DNA of 64,000 bases, taken from assembly GCF_027571405.1 (NCBI RefSeq), contig NZ_CP092968.1:1860001-1924000 (forward strand). The letters are read 5' to 3'. Position numbers and translations under genes: made by a program. How positions within the stretch are numbered: position 1 is the stretch's first letter; each line of letters begins with the position of its first letter. Source of the stretch: Methylocystis parvus OBBP. Its GTDB lineage: Bacteria > Pseudomonadota > Alphaproteobacteria > Rhizobiales > Beijerinckiaceae. The notes beneath the pieces are model-generated. The model was given only the letters and a program-made list of their open reading frames with translations, was not told the origin of the DNA and searched no databases. This document shows positions 56,152 to 63,950 of this stretch, in pieces.

Positions 56152-56727
56152 TCACCCGCGCAGCACGGCGACGCCGAAGAGATAGGGATGCGCCAGCAGG
56201 ACGACCGCAAATAGCGCCGTGCCCGCGCCGAGCGCGATCGCGTCGCCCCTCGTAAACGCGTCGAGGCGCGGCGCGCCCTCGTCCCCGCGGCGCTTGACGG
56301 CGATGCGGTCATAGACGCCGAAGGCCAGGAAGGAGCCGAACAGGATCATGCCGCCGAGATCGCCATTGGCGAGAAGATGCGCGGCGGCCCAGCTTTTGAT
56401 CGCGACAAGCGTCGGATGGCGCAGCCAGCCGCGGATGCGCGAGGGCGGCGCGCGGCGGCTCGCCAAGGCGACAAAGGCGAACCAGACGAGCGGCATGGCG
56501 ACGTGGCGCGCCCATGTCGGCGGGTCCCAGATATGGACCATCCCCTCGGCCCGATAACGGGAGAAGCCGTAGACAATGAGAATGAGCCCGAGAAGCGCGA
56601 CCGCCGAATAAGCGCCCTTATAGGCGTTCAGGCCGTATTGCTCGATGATTTTGGCGCGCGCGCCGCGCAATGTCGAGAAAACATGCGCGCCAAGAAACAG
56701 TGCGATGCCGAGGATGAGAATGAGCAT
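56152..56727 (-). CDS. NnrU-like membrane protein
   Basis: A 191-residue membrane protein with about five hydrophobic helices and the NnrU-family features GAHVFSTLRG, YKGAYSAVALLGLILIVYGF, RHPTLVAIKSWAAAHLLANGDLGGMILF (shown in parts) and YDRIAVKRR. NnrU genes were first found beside nitric-oxide and nitrite reductase genes, and the fold is related to isoprenylcysteine methyltransferases. No denitrification genes lie here. The ATG at 56727 (GAGGAA upstream) is preferred over one at 56766. Convergent with chrA; the stops abut. Confidence 0.82.
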   Translation of the reverse strand: MLILILGIALFLGAHVFSTLRGARAKIIEQYGLNAYKGAYSAVALLGLILIVYGFSRYRAEGMVHIWDPPTWARHVAMPLVWFAFVALASRRAPPSRIRGWLRHPTLVAIKSWAAAHLLANGDLGGMILFGSFLAFGVYDRIAVKRRGDEGAPRLDAFTRGDAIALGAGTALFAVVLLAHPYLFGVAVLRG

Positions 56728-56809
56728 TGCCGCAAATTCCTCAAAAGTGACGCTCACGCCCGTCATACACCGTGGCGCCGCGTCCGTCGAACGGCGCCTG
56801 GCCGCCGCT

Positions 56810-57187
56810 TCAGAAACATCGCACCTGCGCTTCGGCCTGCGCCCGACGCAGCGTCTCCAGCACGTCCCGCGCGGCGCCTGTATTGCGCATCATGCCGCCA
56901 ATCTGCCCCGCCTGCTGGCTGATGCTGGCCACAGTCTCCGCCGCCACATAATCGTCGTATCGGATGATGCTCGCGATCACGTCGATCGAGCAGGAGCACT
57001 GGTCGAGCGAGAGGCGCGTATCGCCATTCGCCTTCATGCAGCCAAAGACATAATCCGCGCGCGCGGCGGTCGGATAGTCGTTGACGTCCGCGCCGCGCGC
57101 CGCGGCGGCCAGGAGCGGCGAAACGAGAAGGGACAGGACCAGGAGCGGCCAGACGGCGGGAGAGGCGGCGAGAAGGCGAAGGCGCAT
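56810..57187 (-). CDS. Exported hypothetical protein with CSC motif (125 aa)
   Basis: A 125-residue protein with a signal peptide (about 1-33, hydrophobic PLLVLSLLVSPLLAAAARGA). The mature chain has DYPTAARADYVFGCMKANG, LDQCSCSIDVIASII, YDDYVAAETVASI, and ends with a cysteine (AQVRCF). Four cysteines in a conserved-looking arrangement suggest a disulfide-bonded periplasmic protein. I recall similar unnamed proteins in methylotrophic alphaproteobacteria, but cannot assign a function. Confidence 0.7.
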   Translation of the reverse strand: MRLRLLAASPAVWPLLVLSLLVSPLLAAAARGADVNDYPTAARADYVFGCMKANGDTRLSLDQCSCSIDVIASIIRYDDYVAAETVASISQQAGQIGGMMRNTGAARDVLETLRRAQAEAQVRCF

Positions 57188-57395
57188 GGAAGATCCTTGG
57201 GTTGTCCACGTATTTTAGCGCCGGCGCCGCGGGCCGTGAACTCTCTCGGCCGCGTTGCCGCTCGCGGCGGTTTCGGGGTTTGAAAGCTGGCGCCCGCAGG
57301 CGGCGGCGCCCCGGCCGCTGGCGCGTCATCTCTGCGTCACCGTCGCGCTTTACCGAGAATGAAGGCTGGATGGGCGTCTGCTTGTCTAGCTCAAG

Positions 57396-57428
57396 AACGC
57401 CGGGCCGGAGGTACGCCCGGCGTTTTTT
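57396..57428 (+). terminator. Strong rho-independent terminator, plus strand
   Basis: CGCCGGGC (57398-57405) and GCCCGGCG (57415-57422) with a 9-base loop, A-T pairs extending the stem, then six T residues (57423-57428). The 348-bp gap 57188-57534 has no gene on the plus strand before it, and the adjacent gene is on the minus strand. So it ends either an unannotated small transcript or a leader of the regulator gene at 57535. The rest of the gap holds nothing I can support. Confidence 0.85.
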
Positions 57429-57534
57429 GTTGGGGCGGGCGAGATTCTCGCCGCGCCTCGAGCCAAAAAGATTTGCTATTTTAAGGTCTTGCGCCGGATA
57501 GCCTGAATCGATCATTCTACCCGCGGAGGGGACG

Positions 57535-58833
57535 ATGAGTGGTTCGGTGTGGCGATTCGCAGGTTTCGAATATAGCCCGCAATCGGGCTTGCGGCGAGAC
57601 GGACGACAAATCCATCTCGGCCCGCAAGCGCGCCAATTGCTCGAACTCCTTCTGGAGTCGAAGGGCGGCGTCGTATCCAAGGCCGAGATCGCGTCGCGGC
57701 TTTGGCCGAGCCGGCCGCCTTCGGACGACTCCATCGACCGCTGCGCTTATCTGCTGCGCAAGCCCTTGCGCGACGCGGGCTATGGCGACCTGATCGCCAC
57801 CGCCTATGGGCGCGGTCTGTCGTTACGGTCCGCGATCGAGCTCTCCGAGCCGAGCGCCGACGCGTCGCGCATCGCCGAGACGATGATCGACGGCCGCACG
57901 CTGGATTTATGGCAGACCGTTTACGAACTCGCCGCCAAGCAAACCCGCGACGGCTATGAACGGGCGCAATCGGCCGTCGCCGCGGCTGGCGAACTCAATC
58001 CCTCGTCCCCCGCCATATGGTCGCTATCCGCCAATATCGCAGCCGGTCGCGTCATTCGCGGACATCTCAGCCCCATGCGGGCGGCGGAAATGATCGAGCG
58101 GGACGCCTGCCGCGCGCTTTCGCTCGCGCCGGACTTCACCTCCGCTTTGGCGGTTCTCGGCTGGGCCCGGGCGCTGCTGCTCGCAAAGCCGGACGAAGGC
58201 CTCTCCATGCTGGACCGCGCCGTCGCGCAGGACCCGCATTTCAGCAAAGCGCGCGCCTATCGCAGTTGGGCGCTCCTGAAACTCGATCGATTGCAGGAGG
58301 CTGTCGCCGACGTCGAAGCGGGCCTCTGCGCGTCGCCGCATTTTCAGGGCTTGCTGGCGCAACGCGCCTGGCTCGCACTGTGCGCCGGGGAGGTCTCCGG
58401 GGCGATCGAGATGGCGCGTCGAGGCCTTGGCCTGCGCCCGGACAGCGGCTGGCTGCGGGGCGTCGACGCCATCGCCTGCAGCCTTTCCGGCCGTCACGGC
58501 GAGGCGGAGGCCGCCGCGCGGCGGGGTCTCGAAACGGCGCCGGAGGATCCGTCGCTTCTGGCCGTTCTTTCCTACGTTCTGGCCGCTGACGGGCGCGCCG
58601 AGGAGGCTGAACAAGCGCTGGCGGCCGCTCCCGGCGACGGGGAGGTCTGCGCGCCTCGCTTGTTCAAGGCGGCGGCTCAGCTCGCCATGTCGCGCGCCGA
58701 TGACGCCCTGCTCTCCTTGCAGGGCGCCCGGGACGAATGCTGCCCCTGGTTCGTTTTCGCCCGCTACGACCCGCGCCTCGTTCCGCTCCGCGCCGACATA
58801 GACCGGCTCCAGCCGCCTGCCCCGGACTGCTGA
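57535..58833 (+). CDS. Winged-helix transcriptional regulator with TPR domain
   Basis: A 432-residue protein. Residues 1-100 form an OmpR/ToxR-type winged-helix DNA-binding domain (LGPQARQLLELLLESKGGVV, SKAEIASRLWPSRPPSDDSIDRC, recognition helix, and wing IATAYGRGLSL). The rest (about 115-425) is helical tetratricopeptide-like repeats (AIWSLSANIAAG, SALAVLGWARALLLAKPDEG, KARAYRSWALLKLDR). The layout resembles HilA-type or CadC-less one-component regulators. No receiver domain, no membrane helix; ligand and targets unknown. GGAGGGG precedes the ATG. A terminator 107 bp upstream may regulate it. Confidence 0.82.
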   Translation: MSGSVWRFAGFEYSPQSGLRRDGRQIHLGPQARQLLELLLESKGGVVSKAEIASRLWPSRPPSDDSIDRCAYLLRKPLRDAGYGDLIATAYGRGLSLRSAIELSEPSADASRIAETMIDGRTLDLWQTVYELAAKQTRDGYERAQSAVAAAGELNPSSPAIWSLSANIAAGRVIRGHLSPMRAAEMIERDACRALSLAPDFTSALAVLGWARALLLAKPDEGLSMLDRAVAQDPHFSKARAYRSWALLKLDRLQEAVADVEAGLCASPHFQGLLAQRAWLALCAGEVSGAIEMARRGLGLRPDSGWLRGVDAIACSLSGRHGEAEAAARRGLETAPEDPSLLAVLSYVLAADGRAEEAEQALAAAPGDGEVCAPRLFKAAAQLAMSRADDALLSLQGARDECCPWFVFARYDPRLVPLRADIDRLQPPAPDC

Positions 58834-58913
58834 TCCGCGGTTGAAATTGCCGGGCTGTGGCCTTAATGCCGCGTCTGGAGCGCGGCGCCGCCGCCGGTAA
58901 TTGAGGAATGGAA

Positions 58914-59318
58914 ATGATCGGTCGTCTCAATCACGTCGCCATCGCCGTCGACAGCGTGGAAAAAGCGTCGGCGGTGTATCGCGGCGCGCTCGGCGCGAAG
59001 GTGTCCGAACCGGAAACTGTCGCGGAGCATGGCGTCACGGTCGTCTTCGTCGAATTGCCGAACACGAAGATCGAGCTTCTGGAGCCCTATGGCGAGAACT
59101 CGCCGATCGCCGGCTTCGTCGCCAAGAATCCCGCGGGCGGCATTCATCACGTCTGCTACGAAGTGGACGACATCCTCGCCGCGCGCGACCAGCTGAAGGC
59201 GTCCGGCGCGCGCGTGCTGGGCGACGGCGAGCCGAGGATCGGCGCCCATGGCAAGCCGGTGCTCTTCCTGCACCCCAAGGATTTCTGCGGCACGCTGGTC
59301 GAACTCGAACAGGCCTGA
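58914..59318 (+). CDS. mce: Methylmalonyl-CoA epimerase
   Basis: A 134-residue vicinal-oxygen-chelate protein: GRLNHVAIAVDSVEKA (metal His), VVFVELPNTKIELLEPYGENSPI, GGIHHVCYEVDDI (metal His), and VLFLHPKDFCGTLVELEQ (metal Glu). It interconverts (R)- and (S)-methylmalonyl-CoA, linking propionyl-CoA from the valine/isoleucine genes of this window to succinyl-CoA. ATG at 58914 is preferred since GAGGA lies 6 bases ahead; ATG at 58908 sits on the Shine-Dalgarno. Followed by a DUF1467 gene. Confidence 0.94.
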   Translation: MIGRLNHVAIAVDSVEKASAVYRGALGAKVSEPETVAEHGVTVVFVELPNTKIELLEPYGENSPIAGFVAKNPAGGIHHVCYEVDDILAARDQLKASGARVLGDGEPRIGAHGKPVLFLHPKDFCGTLVELEQA

Positions 59319-59321
59319 GCC

Positions 59322-59561
59322 ATGCCCTTCCCGCTCCCGCTCGCTTTGGCGATTTACGTCACGATCTGGTGGATCGTTCTTTTCGCCGTTCTGCCGCTGG
59401 GCGTCCGCTCGGCGGAAGAAGCGGGCGAGGAGCGGCCCGAGGGCTCGGACCCCGGCGCGCCCGTGGCCCCGCAACTCGCCAGGAAGGCCGCCATCACCAC
59501 CGTCGTCGCGGCGATCATTTTCGGTTTCGTCGCGCTTGCCGCGAATTACGTCGCGGGTTGA
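59322..59561 (+). CDS. DUF1467 family membrane protein
   Basis: A 79-residue protein with two transmembrane helices (LPLALAIYVTIWWIVLFAVL and AITTVVAAIIFGFVALAANYV) around a charged loop with VRSAEEAGE. The N-terminal WWIVLFAVLPLGVRS is the DUF1467 signature. Function unknown. From general knowledge it commonly follows mce in Hyphomicrobiales, as here with a 3-bp gap. Confidence 0.88.
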   Translation: MPFPLPLALAIYVTIWWIVLFAVLPLGVRSAEEAGEERPEGSDPGAPVAPQLARKAAITTVVAAIIFGFVALAANYVAG

Positions 59562-59714
59562 AGGCTTATACGAGCGAGAACGCCAGTTTCGCCCTCGCGC
59601 GGGGTTGACCCGCCCCGCCGCCCCCGGTAGTTGATCGAAAGTCGCTTAGGCAGCGGCGGCAAGCGGACCGACCCGCCTGCTCGCGCCTCCCTCCGGGACA
59701 GGCGCATATGGATC

Positions 59715-59790
59715 GAGCGCGTAGCTCAGTCGGTAGAGCATCTGACTTTTAATCAGGGGGTCCTGGGTTCGAGTCCCAGCGCGCTCACCA
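59715..59790 (+). tRNA. tRNA-Lys (TTT)
   Basis: A 76-base cloverleaf: acceptor GAGCGCG pairs with CGCGCTC, then A and an encoded CCA. Anticodon loop ACTTTTA carries TTT; T arm CTGGG-TTCGAGT-CCCAG. It marks the left boundary of a stretch with mobile-element genes. A possible promoter is TTGACC (59605-59610), 17 bp, TAGTTG (59628-59633). Confidence 0.97.
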
Positions 59791-59830
59791 AAAATCCAGC
59801 CAAGAAAACAATAGCTTATAAACACATCTG

Positions 59831-59851
59831 CCGGCCGGCATAACCGGCCGG
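59831..59851. repeat. CCGGCCGG stem-loop after tRNA-Lys
   Basis: Two copies of the self-complementary octamer CCGGCCGG (59831-59838, 59844-59851) flank CATAA. They can form an 8-bp hairpin 41 bp after the tRNA. It may terminate tRNA transcription (no T-run follows) or belong to the element's end. Confidence 0.55.
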
Positions 59852-59978
59852 TTCGCGCGTGTCAGCAATATGTCACCACCTGATTGCAACCCGCTCCCCT
59901 TCTGCCTTTTCGCCGGCACCGTCCCTGAGGGATAGGGGCACACCTCTTCTATTTTTCCTTTTAGAGATTAAGAAGACG

Positions 59979-60069
59979 AGCCGTCCAAGCCGTCCAAGCC
60001 GTCCAAATCCCACGATTTTAGTGATTTAGGCCGGACGGCTCTAAATTTGGAGCCGTCCAATGTCGTCCA
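59979..60069. repeat. Repeated AGCCGTCCA boxes and a 26-bp palindrome
   Basis: AGCCGTCCA occurs three times head to tail (59979, 59988, 59997), once more at 60051-60059, once inverted with one mismatch (60032-60040), and once degenerate (TGTCGTCCA, 60061-60069). GGACGGCTC (60033-60041) and GAGCCGTCC (60050-60058) form a nearly perfect palindrome around AAATTT. This iteron-like array lies in the 650-bp gene-free region 59791-60440, downstream of the primase-helicase gene, and would suit a replication origin or operator. Confidence 0.75.
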
Positions 60070-60207
60070 ATTTCGTTTGGCGTTTCGAAGGGCGGCGAAA
60101 GCGAGAGCAGACGGTCGCATCCAAAGCAGACTGCGGCCCGCCGGGCTGAGCTCGGCCAGGACACTGGCTCTTTAGGCTCTCAATTTGACTCTGACTGCCG
60201 AAATCCA

Positions 60208-60316
60208 GGGAGCCGCGGGCCCGCAGGCGGAGGGGGCCCGGGAAGGACCCGCGGCCGCCTGGCTATCGCCTCGGGTCCTTCCAGGCCTCACCGCTCGACG
60301 CGGGCCCGCGGCTCCC
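60208..60316. repeat. 109-bp nested inverted repeat
   Basis: Outer arms are a perfect 17-bp inverted repeat, GGGAGCCGCGGGCCCGC (60208-60224) and GCGGGCCCGCGGCTCCC (60300-60316). Inside, GGAAGGACCCG (60241-60251) and CGGGTCCTTCC (60272-60282) are an 11-bp inverted repeat about the same centre. The whole could extrude as a long cruciform or fold as RNA. No gene overlaps it. Downstream, GGTTGAC occurs twice (60349-60355, 60358-60364). Confidence 0.8.
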
Positions 60317-60440
60317 GGAAACTCGGTAGTGGATCTGGTGGAAAATAGGGTTGACCTGGTTGACCCGCGTTTACCCTGGATCCGCCCCGATCGGGGCAGA
60401 TGTGGACGCGTGTGGGGTCACTGAAAACGAAGGGCGCGGG

Positions 60441-62618
60441 TTAGAAGCCGTCGTCTATTTCCACCGGCGGCGCTTGGCGCGCGCGGGACAAAATGATCGT
60501 GCGAACGCCTGAATGCTTCCGCTCGACTGTGATCCCCTTGGAGCGCAGGAGCGGCGCGGTGCGCTCAACGCAGTTTCCAAGCCCCTGAGGGGTTTTCGGC
60601 CAAATGCGCATCTGGCGCGTCGCTTCAGTCGTCACAGCGCCCAGCGCCGCCAGCAGCTCAGTTGGCGTCCCGGACCATATCGCCATGTCGTCCCGCTCAA
60701 GAAACTCCCTGATCGCCATGGCCACGACGTCGCCCTCGAACGCCGAGTCCGCGCTGTCCTTTCGATTGCTCTCGTAGGACGCCGAGAATGTCCCTTCCAG
60801 CCATCCCAAGCCGGTCTCGGCCGCCGCCATCCACTTTTCAAAATCCGCCATTCGGCCGAATCTCGCGAGCCGGGTCCGACCGATCTTCCCCAACGCGGCG
60901 GCGAGTGCGTCGCATACCACCCCGAGGACACGAGGCCGAGCCCGCGCCCATTCTTCCTCCATCTCGTCCTCCGGGCGCCGGCGGTCCTCGGAGATCGTTA
61001 CGAGCCTTACGACAATCGAGCGCTCGTTAAGATCGGGCCTCTCGGCAAGCGTGGGAATACCGTTCACGATAATGGGCCGCGCGCCGTCGAAAATATTCTC
61101 GTCCTTGTCGGTATGTAGGGCGCGCACGGCGAAGCCGCTCCCCGTGGCGAGTCGGCAAAGGCCATCCGATAAAGTCGCGTCGATGTGCGAGAGATTGTCG
61201 AAAGCGATCAGGTGGCCGTTCTGGGCCGAAACAATGAGATTTTGTTCGTCCTTTGGCGGCCCCTGGATTGCTGGCGAGGAAGGGTCGAGGAGCCCGCGCA
61301 GCAACCGTGAGAAACTCGATTTTCCGCTGCCTTGCTCGCCGTTCAGGACGAGGATTGGATAGGGTCCGCGCTCTCGAAACGCGGCGACGAGCCAAGAAAC
61401 CACCAAAATGAAATCCGCATCGCTCGCAACATTGGCGAAGGGGCGGAGCTCGTCGATCGTCCCGCCACGCGTCGGCTCGCACAGCGCGCGCATCCTCGGC
61501 GAACGTATGAACGGCAGATCGTGCGATTCGATCACGCGCCATCCGCCAGGATGAATCTCGACGGCGCGCCAGGCTGCATCGGCGAGATCGACGTAGAGCT
61601 TCCCATCGCGCGCGCCAACGCGCCGCCAAGGCGCCTGTTGAGCGCCCTCGCTCACGGCGCGCGCCTCGAGCACGCGCAAGGTGTCCTCGATGGCCTGCGC
61701 GCCTGGCGCGAAGCCGGATTGCTCATAGGCGCGAACGGCGAGCCATCGGCGGAACACTTGCGATCGAACCGGGCAGTTCTCCCGGTGGTGATTCACCGGG
61801 ATCGTTATAAACGGCTCATAATCCGGCCCATGCCAAAGCGTGCAATCGCGCGTGAGCGCCATCAGCGCGTCACGCTGGGGCGTGCGCCGCTCTTTCTTCG
61901 GCTTCGCGGCCTTTTCCTGCGGCGAGCTCACCAGCGCCGCGATCGGCTTCGCGCTGGCGATTAGCGTTTGCGCGTGCGCGGCGGTCCACCCGTCGCCTTC
62001 CGCGTCGGCGGCGTCCCATCCTTCCAGAACACCGATGGGCGGCGAGAGCAGGGCGACGGAGGCCGCGCCAGCCTCCTCACAAAGGCCAGCGACTTTCTCG
62101 GCATATTCGAGACCCGGCGCGTCCGCGTCCCGCCAAATGACGACGTGACGCCCGCGCAGCGGCGCCCAATTGGCCTTCGCCGCGCTTTTCGAACCGTTCG
62201 GAGACGCGATGCAGGCGAAATCCGGCGCCAGACGGCCGGCGGCGTCCGCGGCCTTTTCACCTTCGCAGATGAGCACGGGCGCAGAGGGCCGCGCGGCGAG
62301 GCGGTCGAGGCCATAAAGCGGCCGCGGCGTCGGCCACGCCTCCCACCGCCACACAGGCGCGCCGCCGCCAGCGGGCGCGTAGAGTGCGAGGGGACGAAAT
62401 TGTTTCCCATCCCGCCCGTCGAATCGAAGGATGAAGCCAAGCAACTGCCCGCTTGCGCCGCGATAAGTCCACCGCGCGGTTGGCTCGCCGAGCTTTGGAT
62501 GTCGGGCGGGCGCTTGTGGCGCATCGACCGGGATGGGCGTGACGATCGACCATTGCGGCGCCGGCGGCGGCGCGCCGTTCGCCTTGCCGCCTTCGATCGG
62601 GGCGAAGGGGTCACTCAT
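60441..62618 (-). CDS. Mobile-element primase-helicase (TOPRIM plus P-loop ATPase)
   Basis: A 725-residue replication protein. A TOPRIM domain lies at about 113-205, with VLICEGEKAADAA at 115-127 and VIWRDADAPG at 160-169. A P-loop ATPase/helicase domain has Walker A NGEQGSGKSS (426-435), Walker B LIAFDN (470-475), and an arginine-finger-like NERSIVVRLV. The order primase-type then helicase-type is that of P4-alpha-like and DUF927-like plasmid/phage proteins. The zinc-finger-type N-terminal primase domain is missing here and appears to be encoded separately by the upstream gene, which it overlaps by 8 bases. Confidence 0.85.
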   Translation of the reverse strand: MSDPFAPIEGGKANGAPPPAPQWSIVTPIPVDAPQAPARHPKLGEPTARWTYRGASGQLLGFILRFDGRDGKQFRPLALYAPAGGGAPVWRWEAWPTPRPLYGLDRLAARPSAPVLICEGEKAADAAGRLAPDFACIASPNGSKSAAKANWAPLRGRHVVIWRDADAPGLEYAEKVAGLCEEAGAASVALLSPPIGVLEGWDAADAEGDGWTAAHAQTLIASAKPIAALVSSPQEKAAKPKKERRTPQRDALMALTRDCTLWHGPDYEPFITIPVNHHRENCPVRSQVFRRWLAVRAYEQSGFAPGAQAIEDTLRVLEARAVSEGAQQAPWRRVGARDGKLYVDLADAAWRAVEIHPGGWRVIESHDLPFIRSPRMRALCEPTRGGTIDELRPFANVASDADFILVVSWLVAAFRERGPYPILVLNGEQGSGKSSFSRLLRGLLDPSSPAIQGPPKDEQNLIVSAQNGHLIAFDNLSHIDATLSDGLCRLATGSGFAVRALHTDKDENIFDGARPIIVNGIPTLAERPDLNERSIVVRLVTISEDRRRPEDEMEEEWARARPRVLGVVCDALAAALGKIGRTRLARFGRMADFEKWMAAAETGLGWLEGTFSASYESNRKDSADSAFEGDVVAMAIREFLERDDMAIWSGTPTELLAALGAVTTEATRQMRIWPKTPQGLGNCVERTAPLLRSKGITVERKHSGVRTIILSRARQAPPVEIDDGF

Positions 62619-62928
62619 AGAGATCTACCCCCAGCATTTCGGCGATCCGACGCGCCGCCTCGGCTTGATTGAGATCGAAAATATAGGCGGCGAGCGAGAT
62701 CAGATCTCCGCCGGCGTCGCCTGTGGCGAAGTCGCCCCAGCGTCCCGTTTTCATATTCACTTTGAAACTACCGAGGCGCCGATCGGCGCGGCGAGGGTTG
62801 CGCGCCACCCATTCCAACGCGTCCCGATGTCCGTCGGGAAGCCATCGCGAGAGGATCGATTCCGATCGCCGTGCGGCGGCCTCGGCAATACGACGGAAGG
62901 CGATCGAACGACGTTCGACCATCGTCAT
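62611..62928 (-). CDS. Small primase-type domain protein (105 aa)
   Basis: A 105-residue protein resembling the N-terminal CHC2-like domain of plasmid and phage primases but without the cysteines. It has ILSRWLPDGHRDALEWVARN, RADRRLGSFKVNMKTGRWGDF, and ATGDAGGDLISLAAYIFDL, the usual pre-TOPRIM segment. Its stop region overlaps the primase-helicase ATG by 8 bases and its own ATG overlaps the upstream gene by four. So the two proteins probably work as a split primase. Confidence 0.78.
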   Translation of the reverse strand: MTMVERRSIAFRRIAEAAARRSESILSRWLPDGHRDALEWVARNPRRADRRLGSFKVNMKTGRWGDFATGDAGGDLISLAAYIFDLNQAEAARRIAEMLGVDLYE

Positions 62929-63356
62929 TTTCCCGGCTTGCTTTTGCGCTGGAGGTAAAAGTCGTCAACTACCGACGCGATCGCTCGCGATGTTTTCGCG
63001 TCGAACTTTTCCGAAGCGATAATTTCCAGAAACAGCACCGCGGCGGAGCCCGGCGAAATATCGAAAATCGCGGCCGCCATGGCGATGAATCCTCTGCCGC
63101 TTTTGAATTTGAAACTGAATGGCTCCTTCCGCTTCCAGGAGAGCGACCAGCGATCGCCCTTGACGGAGAGCTCCGCCCCGTCGTTTCTCCGATGTCTCTT
63201 GACACTCGGGAGTGAGCTATCGGAGCAAACGAGGGCGCCTAGAAGGGCAGCGTGGATGATCTGCTTACCCGCATAGAGTCGAGAAAGGCAGACGCGCTGG
63301 CCCTCTCTCGCCGTGTAAATCCTGCTGACAGTAAGAGCGTCGGGAGCTTTGGCCAT
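62925..63356 (-). CDS. Hypothetical protein of the element (143 aa)
   Basis: A 143-residue soluble protein with no family I recognise. Visible: TVSRIYTAREGQRVCLSRLY, KGDRWSLSWKRKEPFSFKF, FIAMAAAIFDISPGSAAVLF, ending in a basic tail (LQRKSKPGK). ATG at 63356 overlaps the stop of the helix-turn-helix gene (TGATG), and its own stop overlaps the next start (ATGA), so it is translated as part of the replication operon. An accessory replication or regulatory role is plausible from context only. Confidence 0.65.
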   Translation of the reverse strand: MAKAPDALTVSRIYTAREGQRVCLSRLYAGKQIIHAALLGALVCSDSSLPSVKRHRRNDGAELSVKGDRWSLSWKRKEPFSFKFKSGRGFIAMAAAIFDISPGSAAVLFLEIIASEKFDAKTSRAIASVVDDFYLQRKSKPGK

Positions 63357-63601
63357 CACGCCGCGTTGTCTGAAGTGCTGGAAGCCTTTCTCGCCTCGAT
63401 CCACGAATTGAGGTCGTTAATCGAATAGCGCACAGAGCGGCCGACGCGGACGTAACGGGGGCCGCCGCCTTTCATGCGCCACGCCTGGAGCGTGCGGGCG
63501 CTGATTTGGAGAATTTCAGCCGCGCCAGCCTCGTCGACGAGGCGTTCGGCTTGCTGGACATCTGCGCGTCCACCGCCCGATGCCGTGATTTTCTTTCCCA
63601 T
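63356..63601 (-). CDS. AlpA/excisionase-like helix-turn-helix protein
   Basis: An 81-residue protein from the ATG at 63601 (GAGG about 10 bases ahead; an ATG at 63643 would add 14 basic residues). It has a MerR-like/HTH_17 winged helix-turn-helix: LVDEAGAAEILQISARTLQAW, RMKGGGPRYVRVGRSVRYS, INDLNSWIEARK. AlpA-type proteins act as excisionases or activators in P4-like elements. First gene of a four-gene overlapping unit. Confidence 0.82.
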   Translation of the reverse strand: MGKKITASGGGRADVQQAERLVDEAGAAEILQISARTLQAWRMKGGGPRYVRVGRSVRYSINDLNSWIEARKASSTSDNAA

Positions 63602-63752
63602 CGGAAATAACCTCTTTTTTGTTCGTTTAAGTGCTTTGCCCATCGATGAGTTACGCGGGAAATCACTCTAACAGTAGGAGATTACATGCGATGTTCGGCG
63701 CGAGTTGTCACCGAAAGCACTTTAGGGGTTGACCCACTGCGCCTCTGGTTGA

Positions 63753-63950
63753 CTAAAAAACCCGGCGCTCGAAACTCCTGTCGGGCCGCTCGCTCTCAGC
63801 ACGACGGAATCTCGCAGCGGCCCAAGCTGTGGACAGGCATTAGGCGAGCGACCACCCTAGTCCGAGCCGTCGTCCGGCTCTGTAGCGTTTGTGGGCGTCG
63901 CGCATGATGGCGGCGCGATCGAATTTGCCAATAGGCGCGCCGACGCGCAT
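63753..63950 (-). pseudogene. Small island-type protein interrupted by a TAA stop
   Basis: From the ATG at 63950 the frame reads MRVGAPIGKFDRAAIMRDAHKRYRAGR (given here as a 36-codon ORF), then LGLGWSLA and a TAA at 63842-63840. The same frame continues as CLSTAWAAARFRRAE to a TAG at 63753. I recall the pattern IMRDAH..(R/K)..LGLGW....CL.TAWAAA as a single small protein in alphaproteobacterial prophages and islands. One C-to-T change of CAA (Gln) to TAA would explain the break. The rest of 63644-63752 holds two GGTTGAC motifs (63727, 63747) and no gene I can support. Confidence 0.6.
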
